From positions 62,001 through 126,000 of the forward strand of contig JAPFBL010000572.1 in the NCBI GenBank assembly GCA_026182355.1: 64,000 bases of DNA. The letters are read 5' to 3'. This DNA comes from Hermatobates lingyangjiaoensis. Taxonomy: Eukaryota; Arthropoda; Insecta; Hemiptera; Hermatobatidae. The notes under the pieces are model-generated. The model was not told where the DNA came from. It ran no database searches and was given only the letters and a program-made list of their open reading frames with translations. Within the stretch, counting starts at the first letter, position 1. Every line of letters starts with the position of its first letter. Shown one piece after another: positions 47,007 through 57,414 of this stretch. Both the position numbers and the translations under genes were made by a program.

Positions 47007-47396
47007 CAATGATCAAACCACAATAAGAAATGGGAAAACAAGACTAAGATCTTCAACCGTAACAAGCGGTCTTCGTCAGAATCAAAAACCCAACTGAACA
47101 CTAGATGCAGAAAACATCTGGTGAGGAGTTGAGAAGAGTGGGAGGGAAGAGTGGTATTTTAAAAGGGTGAAAGCACAGGAAAGGACTAATGTCCAGAAAG
47201 GGATGTTTGGGGAAACAAAGGAGAACAGTAAGAAAAAGTAAAAAAACTAACCGCTAGCTGTCAACTCTCTTTGAAGAGGCTATTGCCCTCGTGACGAAAG
47301 TATCAAATTTGAAGAGACCATTACTAATGTTTATTATATACTACTCTTCCCTCCCACTCTTCTCAACTCCTCACCAGATGTTTTCTGCATCTAGTA
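47007..47396. mobile_element. PLE family A 3' UTR and tail, inverted pair
   Basis: The minus copy (47007-47338) runs from the distal end (CAATGATCAAACCACAATAA) through the hammerhead motif and the CATCTGGTG hairpin into the 3' UTR, and just reaches the end of the endonuclease frame (complement of ACGAGGGCAATAGCCTC). A short plus piece (47339-47396: CTTCCCTCCCACTCTTCTCA to GCATCTAG) follows. The minus copy core has lost a T before GAAG (ATCTTCAACC). Confidence 0.8.
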
Positions 47397-47407
47397 AATA
47401 TATATAT

Positions 47408-47444
<37 letters not shown>
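47397..47444. repeat. (TA)n microsatellite
   Basis: TA repeat with small interruptions separating two A pairs. Confidence 0.95.
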
Positions 47445-47448
<4 letters not shown>

Positions 47449-47598
47449 AAGATTTCACATAAACACGTGAAACAACAATCAATGATCAAACCACAATAAG
47501 AAATGGGAAAACCTTCAGTTGGGTTTTTGACTCTGACGAAACCGCTTGTTACGGTTGAAAGATCTTAGTCTTGTTTTCCCATTTCTTATTGTGGTTTG

Positions 47599-47605
<7 letters not shown>
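47445..47605. repeat. PLE family A tail, inverted pair
   Basis: The minus arm (AAGATTTCACATAAACACGT to AAATGGGAAAACC) stops before the motif. The plus arm starts TTCAGTTGGGTTTTTGACTC and carries CTGACGA with a one-base loss in stem II (AACCG). (TA)n on both sides. Confidence 0.8.
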
Positions 47606-47636
<31 letters not shown>

Positions 47637-47640
47637 TATA
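47606..47640. repeat. (TA)n microsatellite
   Basis: TA repeat between an A pair and the long C pair. Confidence 0.9.
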
Positions 47641-47664
47641 TAATTCAATAATATATCAACCGTT

Positions 47665-48290
47665 GGATAGAATAGGTGTATAATGTAATCGGGATTCGGT
47701 CAATTTTCCAGGATCAAAATCAAACTCTCAATGCCGACGTTTCGGTTTTATAATAATATAGGCCTTTTTTAGGCCTTTTTTATAGGCCTACAAACAAAGG
47801 ATGACAAGAAATCATATATAAACATCAACATATAACTAACATCAAAATGGAATATTAAAGTTGTGAAAAAACAAAAATATATATACAAGTAGAAGTAATA
47901 GAAAAGCAATAAACATTTTTATGAACTTACAGAAGTCAGAATTTTTGAATTAGAACATATATTCAGAATATATATTCATATTAGAACATATATATGAATA
48001 TGTATATATTTTTTCTAATTCAAAAATTCTGACTTCTGTAAGTTCATAAAAATGTTTATTGCTTTTCTATTACTTCTACTTGTATATATATTTTTGTTTT
48101 TTCACAACTGTAATATTCCATTTTGATGTTAGTTATATGTTGATGTTTATATATGATTTCTTGTCATCCTTTGTTTGTAGGCCTATGAAAAAGGTTTTAA
48201 ATAAAACTGAAACGTCGGCATTGAGAGTTTGATTTTGATCCTGGAAAATTGACCGAATCCCGATTACATTATACACCTATACGTTCATTA
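47665..48290. repeat. PLE family C tail, long inverted pair (~310-bp arms)
   Basis: The minus arm starts TAGGTGTATAATGTAATCGG (complement of ATTACATTATACACCTA at the end of the plus arm). It runs through the GAAACGTCGGC block, a stretch with TTGTTTGTAGGCCT, and on to TTTGAATTAGAACATATA near 47990. The plus arm mirrors it to about 48285. The minus arm has a small extra GGCCTTTTTT duplication. This is the longest tail palindrome here. The 3' UTR part corresponds to 63570-63870 of the PLE at the right end. Confidence 0.85.
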
Positions 48291-48342
48291 TTTATACGTT
48301 CATTAGTTTCATCACGTGTTTATTGTGATTATATAGTACACC

Positions 48343-48345
<3 letters not shown>

Positions 48346-48390
<45 letters not shown>
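48346..48390. repeat. (TA)n microsatellite
   Basis: Uninterrupted TA repeat about 60 bp right of the C pair. Confidence 0.95.
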
Positions 48391-48393
<3 letters not shown>

Positions 48394-51300
48394 GTTTATT
48401 TGACTGCAAAGATATATATTGCAGATGCAAGTAGAATATCATCTACAGTTATTGGTTGAAATCCACCATCTTTGGCATAACTCTTCTGAAAGCTGTAAAA
48501 TTATTGGTCTACTGTTGGGAGAAAAACAAATAGCCTAGTCGGATTTACACATTTGTAACTGAAGGCGCGGATAGAGTAATGCATCACAAGTCTTTCGATA
48601 CATTATAATAATGGTATTATCATTCATATGCATATGATAATAGATGCATCCACTTATTCCAATAAAATGTGCACTACTGATTACTTTTGAATACTTTTTA
48701 TAAATTCGCATATTTATTCTTTGATGAATATATATAATACAAGGTAAATGATATAAAATGAAAAGGAGATGTTCTCTTTTTTTATATGTATTAGCTTTTC
48801 ATGAATAAAATAAATATTTCTTTTTAAAGTTTTCTACAAAAAAAAAAGAAGATATTTGACTTCATAAAATAGTGGTAACGACATAAAGCAAAGAAAATAA
48901 GAAAGGCTTTGGTTATATACGTGTTTGGGTGAGATATAGTTAGTCTAGCTTTGCAGGTCTGAGACAAGCGTGCATTATTCATGCGTTGCGGCGAATGTAA
49001 GCAGAGCAGTGTCACGGCACTGTTTAGTGACTCATTGAATAATGAATAGTATTTAGCTGCCAGTTTGTCAACCCCCTGTTCATCTACCTGAGACCCACAA
49101 GATCCTCCCTCGCACCAGTAGATTAAACATCCCTCCACTAATCCCCCTAAACCTCCATCCTCTCAACCAAAATATATCACAAACTCATTTTCTTAAAACA
49201 TTTTTTTTTTTTTTTAAATAAATTAGGTTTGTTTAAAATTAATTTTAATATGCATTTTTCATTATTTTAGCACTAATAATTAAGAATTAAAACAATTAAG
49301 ATTATACATATTTTTAACTTAATGTAATAACTACAGAAAATAAAAAAAAGCTATATATTTGTCCAATATAAAATCCTTTCAACAATAAAACAATGCATTC
49401 TTGAAAAATCAACTAAAACAATGCAAAATGAAAAATATTACACGATGTTTAAAAAAATTTTATTAAATGTTTTTAAAACACTATTTAAATATGTATTTTA
49501 TTGGAGTGGTTGCGTATCACATATTGTTTTTATGATATTTTTTCAAGCGTTTTTCCACTAATGGAAGTGGAGTTGGCTCAATGGTTAGATAATAGACTTG
49601 ATCCCTCAAGTACTGATTCCCCGAGAGAATATTTCAGAAACCATAGCTGCTATTACATTATTGATTCTACAGCATTCATTCTGTGTTTTACAAATCTTTA
49701 ACTAATCCTGACCTTAAAGAGACATAGGACTTAAAGATGGTCACATTGATAGCTGAAATAACATTATACTTTTGAGGAACTAATGTATAATGCTTGAACT
49801 TTAATAATATGGAATTATTCAAATGAAACAGTCTTAATGAAGCAAAAAAAACATAGGATTTTAGTAATCAAAAACATGACAATGACGTTTAAAACATCTT
49901 TTGTAAACTATAAAAACAAATGTTACATTATTTTCCATATGCATGAAACATTTTTTTTTTATATTTACAACAATTTGTAATAACTTTTTTTTTTATAACA
50001 ATTACAAATTTGAATGAAACAAATAAATTTTCGAATTGTTTCAGCCATAAATATTCATTAATTGGAGTTTATTTGTATTTGTATTTGGTTTTCATACTGC
50101 AAGCTGTAGAAATTTGATATAATAATGAAACTTTTTTAGTTATATCTTTTATGATTATTTGGAAGATAGCTATAGAAAAAACAAATATCTACTGCTCAGA
50201 TATGCTGGTGACCAGAAGTAAACCAGCAGTAATACAGAAACATCATCTATATAATAAAGACTACAACTGATATTGCAACACGGTTATTCTTACACTATTT
50301 ATAGTTGACCAAAAAAAAAAAAAACCCAGCGGATTCGCAAATGCCACCGCATTATCCAAACACTCCAGTTGAACACCCTCGGAATTTCAATTGTTCCAAA
50401 CATTCCACGTGCCACTATTATAAGACAAAGTTCAACAACAATGAATTTTTGAAAATGTATAAAACAAAACGGATAGTTATTTGAACTAGTTCATAATTGA
50501 GTCAATTTAGTAAAACATTAGTGGGCATTATGATAAGAAGTAGTAAATTTCTCTGTTTTAAAAAAAATCAAATTTATCTCTATAATTATTTAATACTCCT
50601 GTTATTTAAAAGGAATAACTCCCTAAAGTAGTGAGAAGAAAAAGGTAAAACATAATTCCTACTAATTCCAATGACTTCATACATCGAAGTTAAGTCCTTG
50701 ACTCGATTCATTGAAATTATAATTTTTCCGTGGGACAAATGAGGGGATGGCGATCAAGCAAGACAGTTCTTAACATAAATATAAAAACACTTCCAGTTAT
50801 ATCCGTTTCCAGAGGTATTAACACCACTGGCATAAATATATTAATTGTTCAAATAAATTTCTACCAAAATAAGATGATATTAATTATAAAACAAACAAAG
50901 TTGAAGTGAACTCTCGCTAAATTCTATTTTCAAGAGAAAGTTAATAATTTTCCTTAATTTTCAACGCCTCTTTGTTACGCAAACAGGCAGACGTAAACTT
51001 GAACATGTGTTACTAAGCACTTTCTCCTTACACAGGATTATACATCATTCACTTCCATGAATCTCAAAGAGCGTACTCATTTGCTTAAAACAATAAATTA
51101 AAATGTTTTCATAAAAGATAGGGACACAAATTCTTCAATTATTTATATATCCCGCGAAGAAAACATAAATTAATATCTAACGTTCGGTCCTTCTACTCTT
51201 TGAAGTAGAATAATCTACTGCATAACATATTTCATTTCTAATGAGGAAAGAAAAGTCCTTTTCTTTTTTGTAAAATCTTTCTCATACAAGTATATCAATA

Positions 51301-51700
51301 CCAGCGGTATCTATATAACTACAGATTATATAAATATTGATTTGAAATACCTTTCCACAATAAAACAATGCATTGTTGAGAAAGCAACTTTAATGCATAT
51401 ACAAATTGCATTAAAAAACTGGACTAGACTAAAAAAAAACTGGACTTATTTATTTTTGGTTTCTACAATTTGTCATAGTTGTTTATTTAATTTTTTTATT
51501 TCTTTATATTCTTTATTATTCAAGTTACTTAACCTTATCTCTACTCCTTCTGTAAGCTGACTATACTGACTGAGTGCATATTCAATGAGACTTCACTTCA
51601 CTCGTGCCCTGTCTGCGAGTGACTCACATTTTACTTCTTGTTGGTGAGTCACTTGAAATATTGTAATTAGTTTTTGTTATGAGTTTTTTATTGTTATATA
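48391..51700. other. AT-rich DNA, nothing firmly recognised
   Basis: 48950-49150 is more GC-rich (TGCATTATTCATGCGTTGCG) and may be an old repeat. 49560-49640 has an A-box-like TGGCTCAATGGTTAGA without a convincing B box. No gene is called. Confidence 0.45.
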
Positions 51701-51729
51701 TATCTATATATATATATATATATATATAT

Positions 51730-51904
51730 TAAATAAAATAAATTCAAAACGAAGGAAACACACAGAAAGAAACAGACATAACTCACATCGATATTTCGAC
51801 CATCGTCGTCATCAGGAGGTGTGAAGAGCGAAGAGCGAAGAGTCCCGCAGGAAGACAGGGCGGTACTCCCTGTTTATAGACGGTCCGCTGGACCGTTTCT
51901 TTTA

Positions 51905-51907
<3 letters not shown>
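51730..51907 (-). repeat. PLE-type tail family D
   Basis: On the minus strand the order is CGGTCCAGCGGACCG, a hairpin, then GCGAAGAGCGAAGAG, the hammerhead motif, then TGAGTTATGTCTGTTTC and TTCCTTCGTTTTGAATTTA. (TA)n lies on both sides (51705-51729 and 51909-51958). Confidence 0.7.
51782..51823 (-). ncRNA. Hammerhead-like motif, family D
   Basis: On the minus strand: CACACCTC, CTGATGA, C, stem II GAC-GATG-GTC, GAAA, TATC, GATGTGAG. CACACCTC and GATGTGAG pair at six of eight positions as stem I. Cleavage would follow TATC; the minimal stem III palindrome is ATAT. The core is fully canonical. Confidence 0.6.

Positions 51908-51908
<1 letters not shown>

Positions 51909-51958
<50 letters not shown>
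51909..51958. repeat. (TA)n microsatellite
   Basis: Uninterrupted TA repeat. Confidence 0.95.
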
Positions 51959-51960
<2 letters not shown>

Positions 51961-52788
51961 TGTAAATAGGCAGCAGATCATTCAAACATGTATTCTTAAA
52001 GTGAACCGCAGTCTCGGCATTCACGATTATCAGACTGAGAGATTCAAGTCTAAGAACTAACTTCCTGCTAACAGGATTCAACTGGAAAATTTCTTTATTT
52101 TCTTTATTATTCAAGTTACTTAACCTTATCTCTACTCCTTCTGTAAGCAGACTATACTGACTGAGTGTCTATTCAATAAGACTTCACTCGTGTCCTGTGA
52201 AGGAGCTGACCAAGTGACATGTCATACAAAATCAATTAGATAGTCAATAGTATAATTAAGTTAGTAGATTAAATGAATTAATAAAGGCTAAAAAAATAGA
52301 AGATAAAAGATTAATAAAGAACTAGGAACAAAGTAGTTAAAATAAAAGAGTTTAAAGGTCAATAGTATAAATATATTAAATACAGTAATAATTATTAAAA
52401 TAAATAAACAATTTTTATGAACGATTATGAACACCTATATAAATGAACCTATATGGAATACCAATTATTCATCATTAGTATTGTGTACTTTAATAAAAAT
52501 TGCATAATTTATTTGAATTTAAAGTTTTATAGTCCATATGAACTGTTTATTCAATTTGGTATTTTAATAAAAAGTCACACCTATAGTATCTAATTCTGTA
52601 ATGTTTTCTATTGTCTGACTGACAGTTACATACACTATGCTGGTTGTGTTTGTTCAATAAGGGTTATGGAATTATATCTAAGCTAGCTTGGATGTTTGTC
52701 TCTTGCTACTTTGTCTTCATAGTATTTCATTTTCTATCGCTTGGTGCAATGTCATATTAATTGCATATCTCTTCCGATTGATTCAGTA

Positions 52789-52900
52789 TTGGGAACAGAT
52801 GCTTGATAAACTTGAAACTATTGATAAGCAGATCATTGATGCATGTGTAGAACAATCAGCAAGCAGAGTGGAATTACTGAATCAAAGAGGCTTCAATTAG
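52789..52900 (+). CDS. Candidate host terminal exon
   Basis: A pyrimidine-rich run ending ATTGATTCAG at 52788 could be an acceptor. The exon then reads YWEQMLDKLETIDKQIID, ACVEQSASRVELLNQRGFN and stops at TAG (52898-52900). AATAAA follows at 52942-52947, a plausible polyadenylation signal. Composition and amino-acid use look like real coding sequence, a helical charged C terminus. The frame also stays open upstream to an ATG at 52688, but that part is low-complexity hydrophobic and less convincing. A weak likeness to the N-terminal helical region of BEL/Pao retroelement proteins was considered. Not recognised. Confidence 0.35.
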
Positions 52901-53291
52901 TCTGCTTTGATTTAGTCAGTTGTTCATTTCACTGAGCATCCGAATAAACAGCACGGGTGTTCTTCACCTAAAAGGTAAATGTTAACAACAATTTCACTTA
53001 GTTATAACTCGGGAAAACTGCATATAACTGAATTAATTAAAACTACCGATGAACATGAAGGAACATTGCCAACATGAATGCAAATAACAGTGTAGGATTA
53101 TAGTTGTTTATGGTTTGATATTCCACAACTTCTTGGAAACCACACGTTCCATGCTTGTAATTTAGATCATCGTTAACTTCTTCTTGTGCGAGGCAAGAAA
53201 TTTGTTGTCTAATGGGTGTAAATCCCTTTAGCACAATACTATCATGCGTACTTTGAAAGATAATAGTACCAATATAAGGAGTAAACTTAAC

Positions 53292-53630
53292 TTGGGGGGT
53301 CAGGCTAGCTCAGTGGTTACGTGTACGCCTCAGATCTGATAAGACCGGGGTTCGATCCCCACCTAGCCCTCGATTTATTCATGCGGGAGGTGAATAAATC
53401 TGAGCACGTCGTCCCTCGGAGAAGGATGTTAAACTGTCGGTCCCGCGCCTATACGATGTCAGGTACTTGTTACAGTTACCTACTCTAAATACACTTGAGT
53501 TAGGCAAAATTTAGGACTCCCACTGTAGAATCAATCTTCATTGTGTGGTATCACAAAGGGCCAATACTCGGCCTAAGTGTGTTCCCTTGAAGGACTGCAA
53601 CTGCAACCTAACCTAACCTAACCTAACTTC
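53292..53630 (+). mobile_element. tRNA-derived SINE with (CCTAA)n tail
   Basis: The head has an A box (TAGCTCAGTGGTTACGTG) and a B box (GGTTCGATCCCC). The body is TCGATTTATTCATGCGGGAG, CTCGGAGAAGGA, GTCGGTCCCGCG, ACGATGTCAGG and GGTATCACAAAGGGCC. The tail at about 53605-53629 is four units of AACCT. TAACTTGGGGG on the left and TAACTTCGGGGG on the right may be the target duplication. RNA polymerase III would drive it from the internal boxes. It is the best preserved of three copies here. Confidence 0.9.
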
Positions 53631-53997
53631 GGGGGACATCATTGAGCCTGCAAACAGAAAAATATGCATGAGAATTTAGTTTATGTCCAATCAGAAATAT
53701 ATCGCGCATATATTAAAGTCAAAATATCAATAATCGCTGTTACGTTAAGTTATAATTAGTTATTTAATAACAAGAATGTGAACGAATTAACTCCATATTT
53801 ACGAATAATGAGCTGTTCCTAACTGTTTTGTCATGTTTCACATCCTCTATGATATTGCTACCAATATGTCAACTTTTTAACACTAACATGGGAGTTATGT
53901 TAACATAATGTAAAAGTTAAGTTATTTATCTTTGCACTAATTTATAATTATAACCCCAGGAAAATAACTCAGTGACTTATCATATCACTAAGTGATA

Positions 53998-54045
53998 GGA
54001 TGAAATATCCTTGAAAATTGCCGATGATGTTCGAAACATGTTGGA
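53998..54045 (+). repeat. Hammerhead-like remnant, family K
   Basis: CCTTGAAAATTGCCGATGAT, GTTC, GAAACATGTTGG. The part after GAAA is the palindrome CATG, then TT, then GG, which pairs with the leading CC. Stem II appears to have lost its last bases (GCCGA needs TCGGC). It is a decayed single copy. Confidence 0.45.
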
Positions 54046-54224
54046 TTAGAAAAATGAAAATTTTGGTGAACTTATGTATCTGGTCCCGAACTTATGGAAG
54101 TCATGTGTGAGAAGATTGGAAAAATAAATCAGAAAAGGTATAAAACTAGAAGTAGGCATTGTTTTTAATAAAACTTGTATAAATGAAGACCTGCTCCCCA
54201 AATATACGAATATATATATATAAA

Positions 54225-54332
54225 CTAGAATTTAAAAAGAACACATAGAAAGGAAATCACTGAACTCACTACTATATTTCGATGTCCTCGTCTTCAGGAA
54301 AAGAAGTGAATCGCTCCAAAGGCTGATAACGA

Positions 54333-54340
<8 letters not shown>
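54225..54340 (-). repeat. PLE-type tail family G
   Basis: On the minus strand: TCGTTATCAGCCTTTGGAGC, TTCCTGAAGACGAGGACATC, GAAATATAGTAGTGAG, TTTCTATGTGTTC. The core CTGAAGA/GAAA is intact. (TA)n follows. Confidence 0.6.
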
Positions 54341-54386
<46 letters not shown>

Positions 54387-54421
54387 TCATATATATATAT
54401 ATGACTCATATATATATATAT
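54337..54421. repeat. (TA)n tract with GACTCATA units
   Basis: TA repeats interrupted by GATTCATA and GACTCATA, between the G tail and the B pair. Confidence 0.9.
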
Positions 54422-54424
54422 CAG

Positions 54425-54553
54425 TTCAAAATTAAAGAATAGTAACACACCTAGTAAAGAAACAAACTAACAAACTCAAATTTTTGGGCAATCCATCTTC
54501 AGGGGAAATGAGAAAGAGAGACCAAGCACGTTGTAGACACAACGGCAAGTAAC

Positions 54554-54599
<46 letters not shown>

Positions 54600-54712
54600 G
54601 TTACTTGCCGTTGTGTCTACAACGTGCTTGGTCTCTCTTTCTCATTTCCCCTGAAGATGGATTGCCCAAAAATTTGAGTTTGTTAGTTTGTTTCTTTACT
54701 AGGTGTGTTACT

Positions 54713-54720
<8 letters not shown>
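54425..54720. repeat. PLE-type tail family B, inverted pair around (TA)n
   Basis: The minus arm 54435-54556 and the plus arm 54598-54717 are almost perfectly complementary (GGGTTACTTGCCGTTGTGTC at the inner end, GTTTCTTTACTAGGTGTGTT near the outer end). The centre is a (TA) tract of about 40 bp (54557-54597), instead of direct contact as in A pairs. Both cores carry CTGAAGA but AAAA or CAAA where GAAA is expected, so both are probably dead in the same way. Confidence 0.8.
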
Positions 54721-54759
<39 letters not shown>

Positions 54760-54784
54760 CAGATTCAATAATATATCGACCGTT

Positions 54785-54897
54785 TGATGGAATAGGTGTG
54801 TTCTCTAATCGGGGTTCGGTCAATTTTCCAGGATAAAAAATCACAAAATGTGATTTTTTATCCTGGAAAATTGACCGAACCCCGATTAGAGAACACA

Positions 54898-54985
<88 letters not shown>
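54785..54985. repeat. PLE family C tail end, palindrome, and longest (TA)n
   Basis: The minus arm (TAGGTGTGTTCTCTAATCGG to CAGGATAAAAAATCACA) and the plus arm meet at ACATTTTGTGATTTTTTATCC. Arms are about 53 bp and perfect. Only the distal end of the C tail is present, without the ribozyme-like part. A pure TA tract fills 54900-54984, the longest in the window. Confidence 0.8.
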
Positions 54986-54986
<1 letters not shown>

Positions 54987-55100
54987 ATTAATTTACCACA
55001 ATGAAAACAATTTTTGAAACAATGCTCTAAGGACTTTCGTTAACACATCTTCGGAGAGCAAGTGAACTAAAAAAACTAAAAAAAAAATGAATTAATATAC

Positions 55101-55298
55101 GTGTCTTCAGAAAGAAGAAGAAATATCGTGGAAAGTGCGCTCATAAAGAACTTTTATGAGAAGTTGATGAACAATAGCCTAGAACTCTACAAATTAGATG
55201 AAGTTTTGATTAACGGGATAATTAAACAGATGAAGACTTCATCATTAAACACATTCAGGGTTGCCATCAATTCTGGAAATTTCAATCAGCCAAGTTAA
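55101..55298 (+). pseudogene. PLE endonuclease C-terminal end, family E
   Basis: The frame reads SSERRRNIVESALIKNFYEK, LMNNSLELYKLDEVLINGII and KQMKTSSLNTFRVAINSG, and ends NFNQPS and a stop at 55298. RRNIVESALIK...N.S...YKLD lines up with LRNIIESSLIK...NISNGFFKLD of family A (17593-17910), placing it at the catalytic-Glu helix and C terminus of the GIY-YIG domain. GIY, YIG and Arg parts are lost by 5' truncation. The remaining frame has no stop. Confidence 0.65.
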
Positions 55299-55327
55299 CA
55301 AGTATTTTTTTTTTCTTTTAGTTCACT

Positions 55328-55365
55328 TGCTCTCCGAAGATGTGTTAACGAAAGGCCTTAGAGCA
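55328..55365 (+). ncRNA. Hammerhead-like motif, family E
   Basis: TGCTCT (55328-55333), CCGAAGA (55334-55340), a short stem II region TGTGTTAAC with GTT/AAC potential, GAAA (55350-55353), GGCC palindrome, TT, AGAGCA (55360-55365). TGCTCT and AGAGCA are perfectly complementary, the best stem I in the window. The core has C where U4 is expected, as in the D-like copies at 14030 and 21600. Confidence 0.5.
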
Positions 55366-55441
55366 TTGTTTCAAAAGTTGTTTTCATTGTGGTAAATTAA
55401 TCCATCTATTATATCAAGTGTTATTTTGATTATTATTCATA

Positions 55442-55682
55442 TATATATATTATATATATATATATATATTTTGTTATTGAGGGCTAGGTCAAATAAAAGA
55501 AAATAAACTCCTTCCTAGGCCAACGTTTTGATGTATTTGTACATCATCTTCGAAACATCGAAACGTCGGCCTAGGAAGGAGTTTATTTTCTTTTATTTGA
55601 CCTAGTCCTCAATAACAAAACATAGAATAGAATAGAAGAGGTCAAGAACAATTTTTGGAGTATATATATATATATATATATT
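55442..55682. repeat. PLE-type tail family F, inverted pair in (TA)n
   Basis: The minus arm (55471-55552) and the plus arm (55553-55645) meet at CTTCGAAACATCGAAACGTC. The plus arm has GAAACGTCGGCCTAGGAAGG but lacks CUGANGA because the join falls inside stem II. The minus arm reads CGAAGA and CAAAACGTTGGCC, also mutated. (TA)n on both sides (55442-55470 and 55663-55682). Confidence 0.75.
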
Positions 55683-56583
55683 TATGCATGTATATGTGAA
55701 TGTTTGTCTTTGTGTCTGCATATGTGTATTGTCTGTGTGTATCCTATATTTCAGAAATAATCACGATTGATCTCGATATTATAAGTGGTTGAACTACATG
55801 GTTGTAATGTTCTCTATAATACCATGATATTAGGGAACGAAATATATTTTTGATTTGGAATTAAATACTTCACTATGAATTGATGTTTAGAATATAAATG
55901 TAAATAAACAATTTTAGTTTTAAAATTTTGTCTTTTGTTTGCCTTGAAGAAGTGATCATACTGAATTAAGAAGAATGAAGATGAAGAAGAATGAAGAAGT
56001 ATATATAGAAGTTAAATAGAAGCAAGTAATATTCTAGTTTTAGAAGATAGGTTATTGATTTCAAGTTTAAATGTTCAACGGTTGAAGCAAGGATCGTTTG
56101 AAGAGGGTAGGAATTCACTAAATTGAATGTGTAGCCTGGGTCTTTTCAGCTACCTATCTAGTTCGTCTTGAAGCTCGAATAGCAAGGTTCACTACAGTCC
56201 CTTAAAGCAACCACCCTATCTCAAGTAAACCCAAACCAAAAATTTATTTATTCCTCTCACAAGTCATAAAATATCATGACAACAATCAATTAAAAACTAC
56301 CTTTCATCTAGTACAATTTGCTATGAATCACTTTCAAATAAAAATATATGTTATATGTTATAGTTTAATCCATTAATATCTTTTTCAGTTTATTAATATC
56401 GCTATTAAATAAAAATAAATATATAAAAACGTTGTGCAATACAAATACAAACTACAAATACTAATATAGAAATACAAATTAATCATAATACTCGTACAAT
56501 TAACCCGCAGATTTGTTATGATTACAAGCACAATAGACCAGGGATCGACTTCGGGAAATGTTATATAAATAATAGCATGGTGC
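55683..56583. other. AT-rich DNA, nothing recognised
   Basis: 56090-56230 is somewhat GC-richer but shows no frame or family I know. Confidence 0.5.
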
Positions 56584-56700
56584 TTGGTGCTTGGTCTCAC
56601 TTTCTCTTTTCTCCTGAAGGCGGATTGCCCGAAAATTTGAGTTTGTAAGTGTGTTTATTTACTTTGTGTGCTACCTATCATCAATTTTGAACTGTTATAT
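56584..56700 (+). repeat. PLE-type tail family B, solo
   Basis: GCTTGGTCTCACTTTCTC, CTCCTGAAGGCGGATTGCCC, GAAAATTTGAG and GTGTGCTACCTATCATCAAT. The core is CTGAAGG, with the last base mutated. Confidence 0.65.
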
Positions 56701-56721
56701 AAATATACTAGTATATATAGG

Positions 56722-57025
56722 TGACAAGATTTCACAATAAACACATGGAAATATAAATCAACGTCCTAACCACAGTAAGAAGTCAGACTTTTCTGGTCTC
56801 CTACTATAGTTTAGACTTTGATGTAGATAAAGGTATTATTCAATCGGGATTCGATCAGTTTTCTAAGTTCAAAATCAGATTCTCAATGTAGACGTTTCGG
56901 ATTTCTTTGTAGAGGCTCTTTGAATTGTCATCTGATCAGTCTAGTCGAAACTTTTGAGTAATAAAGATTGTTAGTTCGTATATATAATGTAAATTTTATT
57001 TTCTAATAAAAATTATAGATATATT
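56722..57025 (-). repeat. A fragment and decayed family C tail
   Basis: 56722-56785 is a decayed minus A end. 56836-56915 is a minus C tail (ATTCAATCGGGATTCGATCA, TGTAGACGTTTCGGATTTC). 56921-57025 matches the spacer of the C pair at 10880-11035 (ATCTGATCAGTC, TTAGTTCGTATATATAATGTA). Confidence 0.55.
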
Positions 57026-57037
57026 ATTGAATTTATA

Positions 57038-57068
<31 letters not shown>

Positions 57069-57156
57069 GATTAAAAGAAACGGTCCAGTGGACTTTTTTT
57101 AATTAAAACAAATTCAATTCAAAACGAAGGAAACACACAGAAAGACACAGACATAA

Positions 57157-57198
57157 CTCACATCGATATTTCGACCATCCTCGTCATCAGGAGGTGTG
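57157..57198 (-). ncRNA. Hammerhead-like motif, family D
   Basis: Mirror of the copy at 57246-57287 with the same core CTGATGA, GAAA, TATC and the same stem I halves. Confidence 0.55.
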
Positions 57199-57245
57199 AA
57201 GAGCGGCGACCTACCTTCCTGCGGTACTCTTCGCTCTTCGCTTTT

Positions 57246-57287
57246 CACACCTCCTGATGACGAGGATGGTCGAAATATCGATGTGAG
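57246..57287 (+). ncRNA. Hammerhead-like motif, family D
   Basis: CACACCTC (57246-57253), CTGATGA (57254-57260), CGAGGATGGTC, GAAA (57272-57275), TATC (57276-57279), GATGTGAG (57280-57287). Stem I pairs six of eight positions. Stem II is weaker than at 51782 because GAC became GAG. Confidence 0.55.
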
Positions 57288-57414
57288 TTATGTCTGTGTC
57301 TTTCTGTGTGTTCCTTCGTTTTGAATTTATTTTAATTATACATATATAACTAGTGCTCTTAGCGTACTAGAGGTCAACCACACATTACTCCATTCTTATA
57401 TTATATATATATAT

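Larger units (their letters stand above)
54988..55405 (+). mobile_element. PLE family E, 5'-truncated with inverted tail
   Basis: A minus tail (about 54988-55070: TTAATTTACCACAATGAAAA, CAATGCTCTAAGGACTTTCG) is followed by the plus endonuclease end (55101-55298) and the plus tail (about 55310-55405, ending CATTGTGGTAAATTAATCCA). The two tails are complementary. This is the same design as family A at 11207. Confidence 0.75.
57065..57345. repeat. PLE-type tail family D, inverted pair
   Basis: The minus arm (about 57105-57205) and the plus arm (about 57240-57345) each run from the AGAGCG block through the motif to TTCCTTCGTTTTGAATTTA-type sequence. A fragment of the hairpin AAACGGTCCAGTGGAC lies at the left end. 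(TA)n at 57047-57068. Confidence 0.75.

Noticed and set aside
49560..49640. A-box-like TGGCTCAATGGTTAGA
   Set aside because: No convincing B box or SINE body follows.
53292..53370. tRNA gene call on the A and B boxes (also 1-128 and 9223)
   Set aside because: The boxes are followed by a shared SINE body in all three places and the cloverleaf is poor; SINE heads, not tRNA genes.
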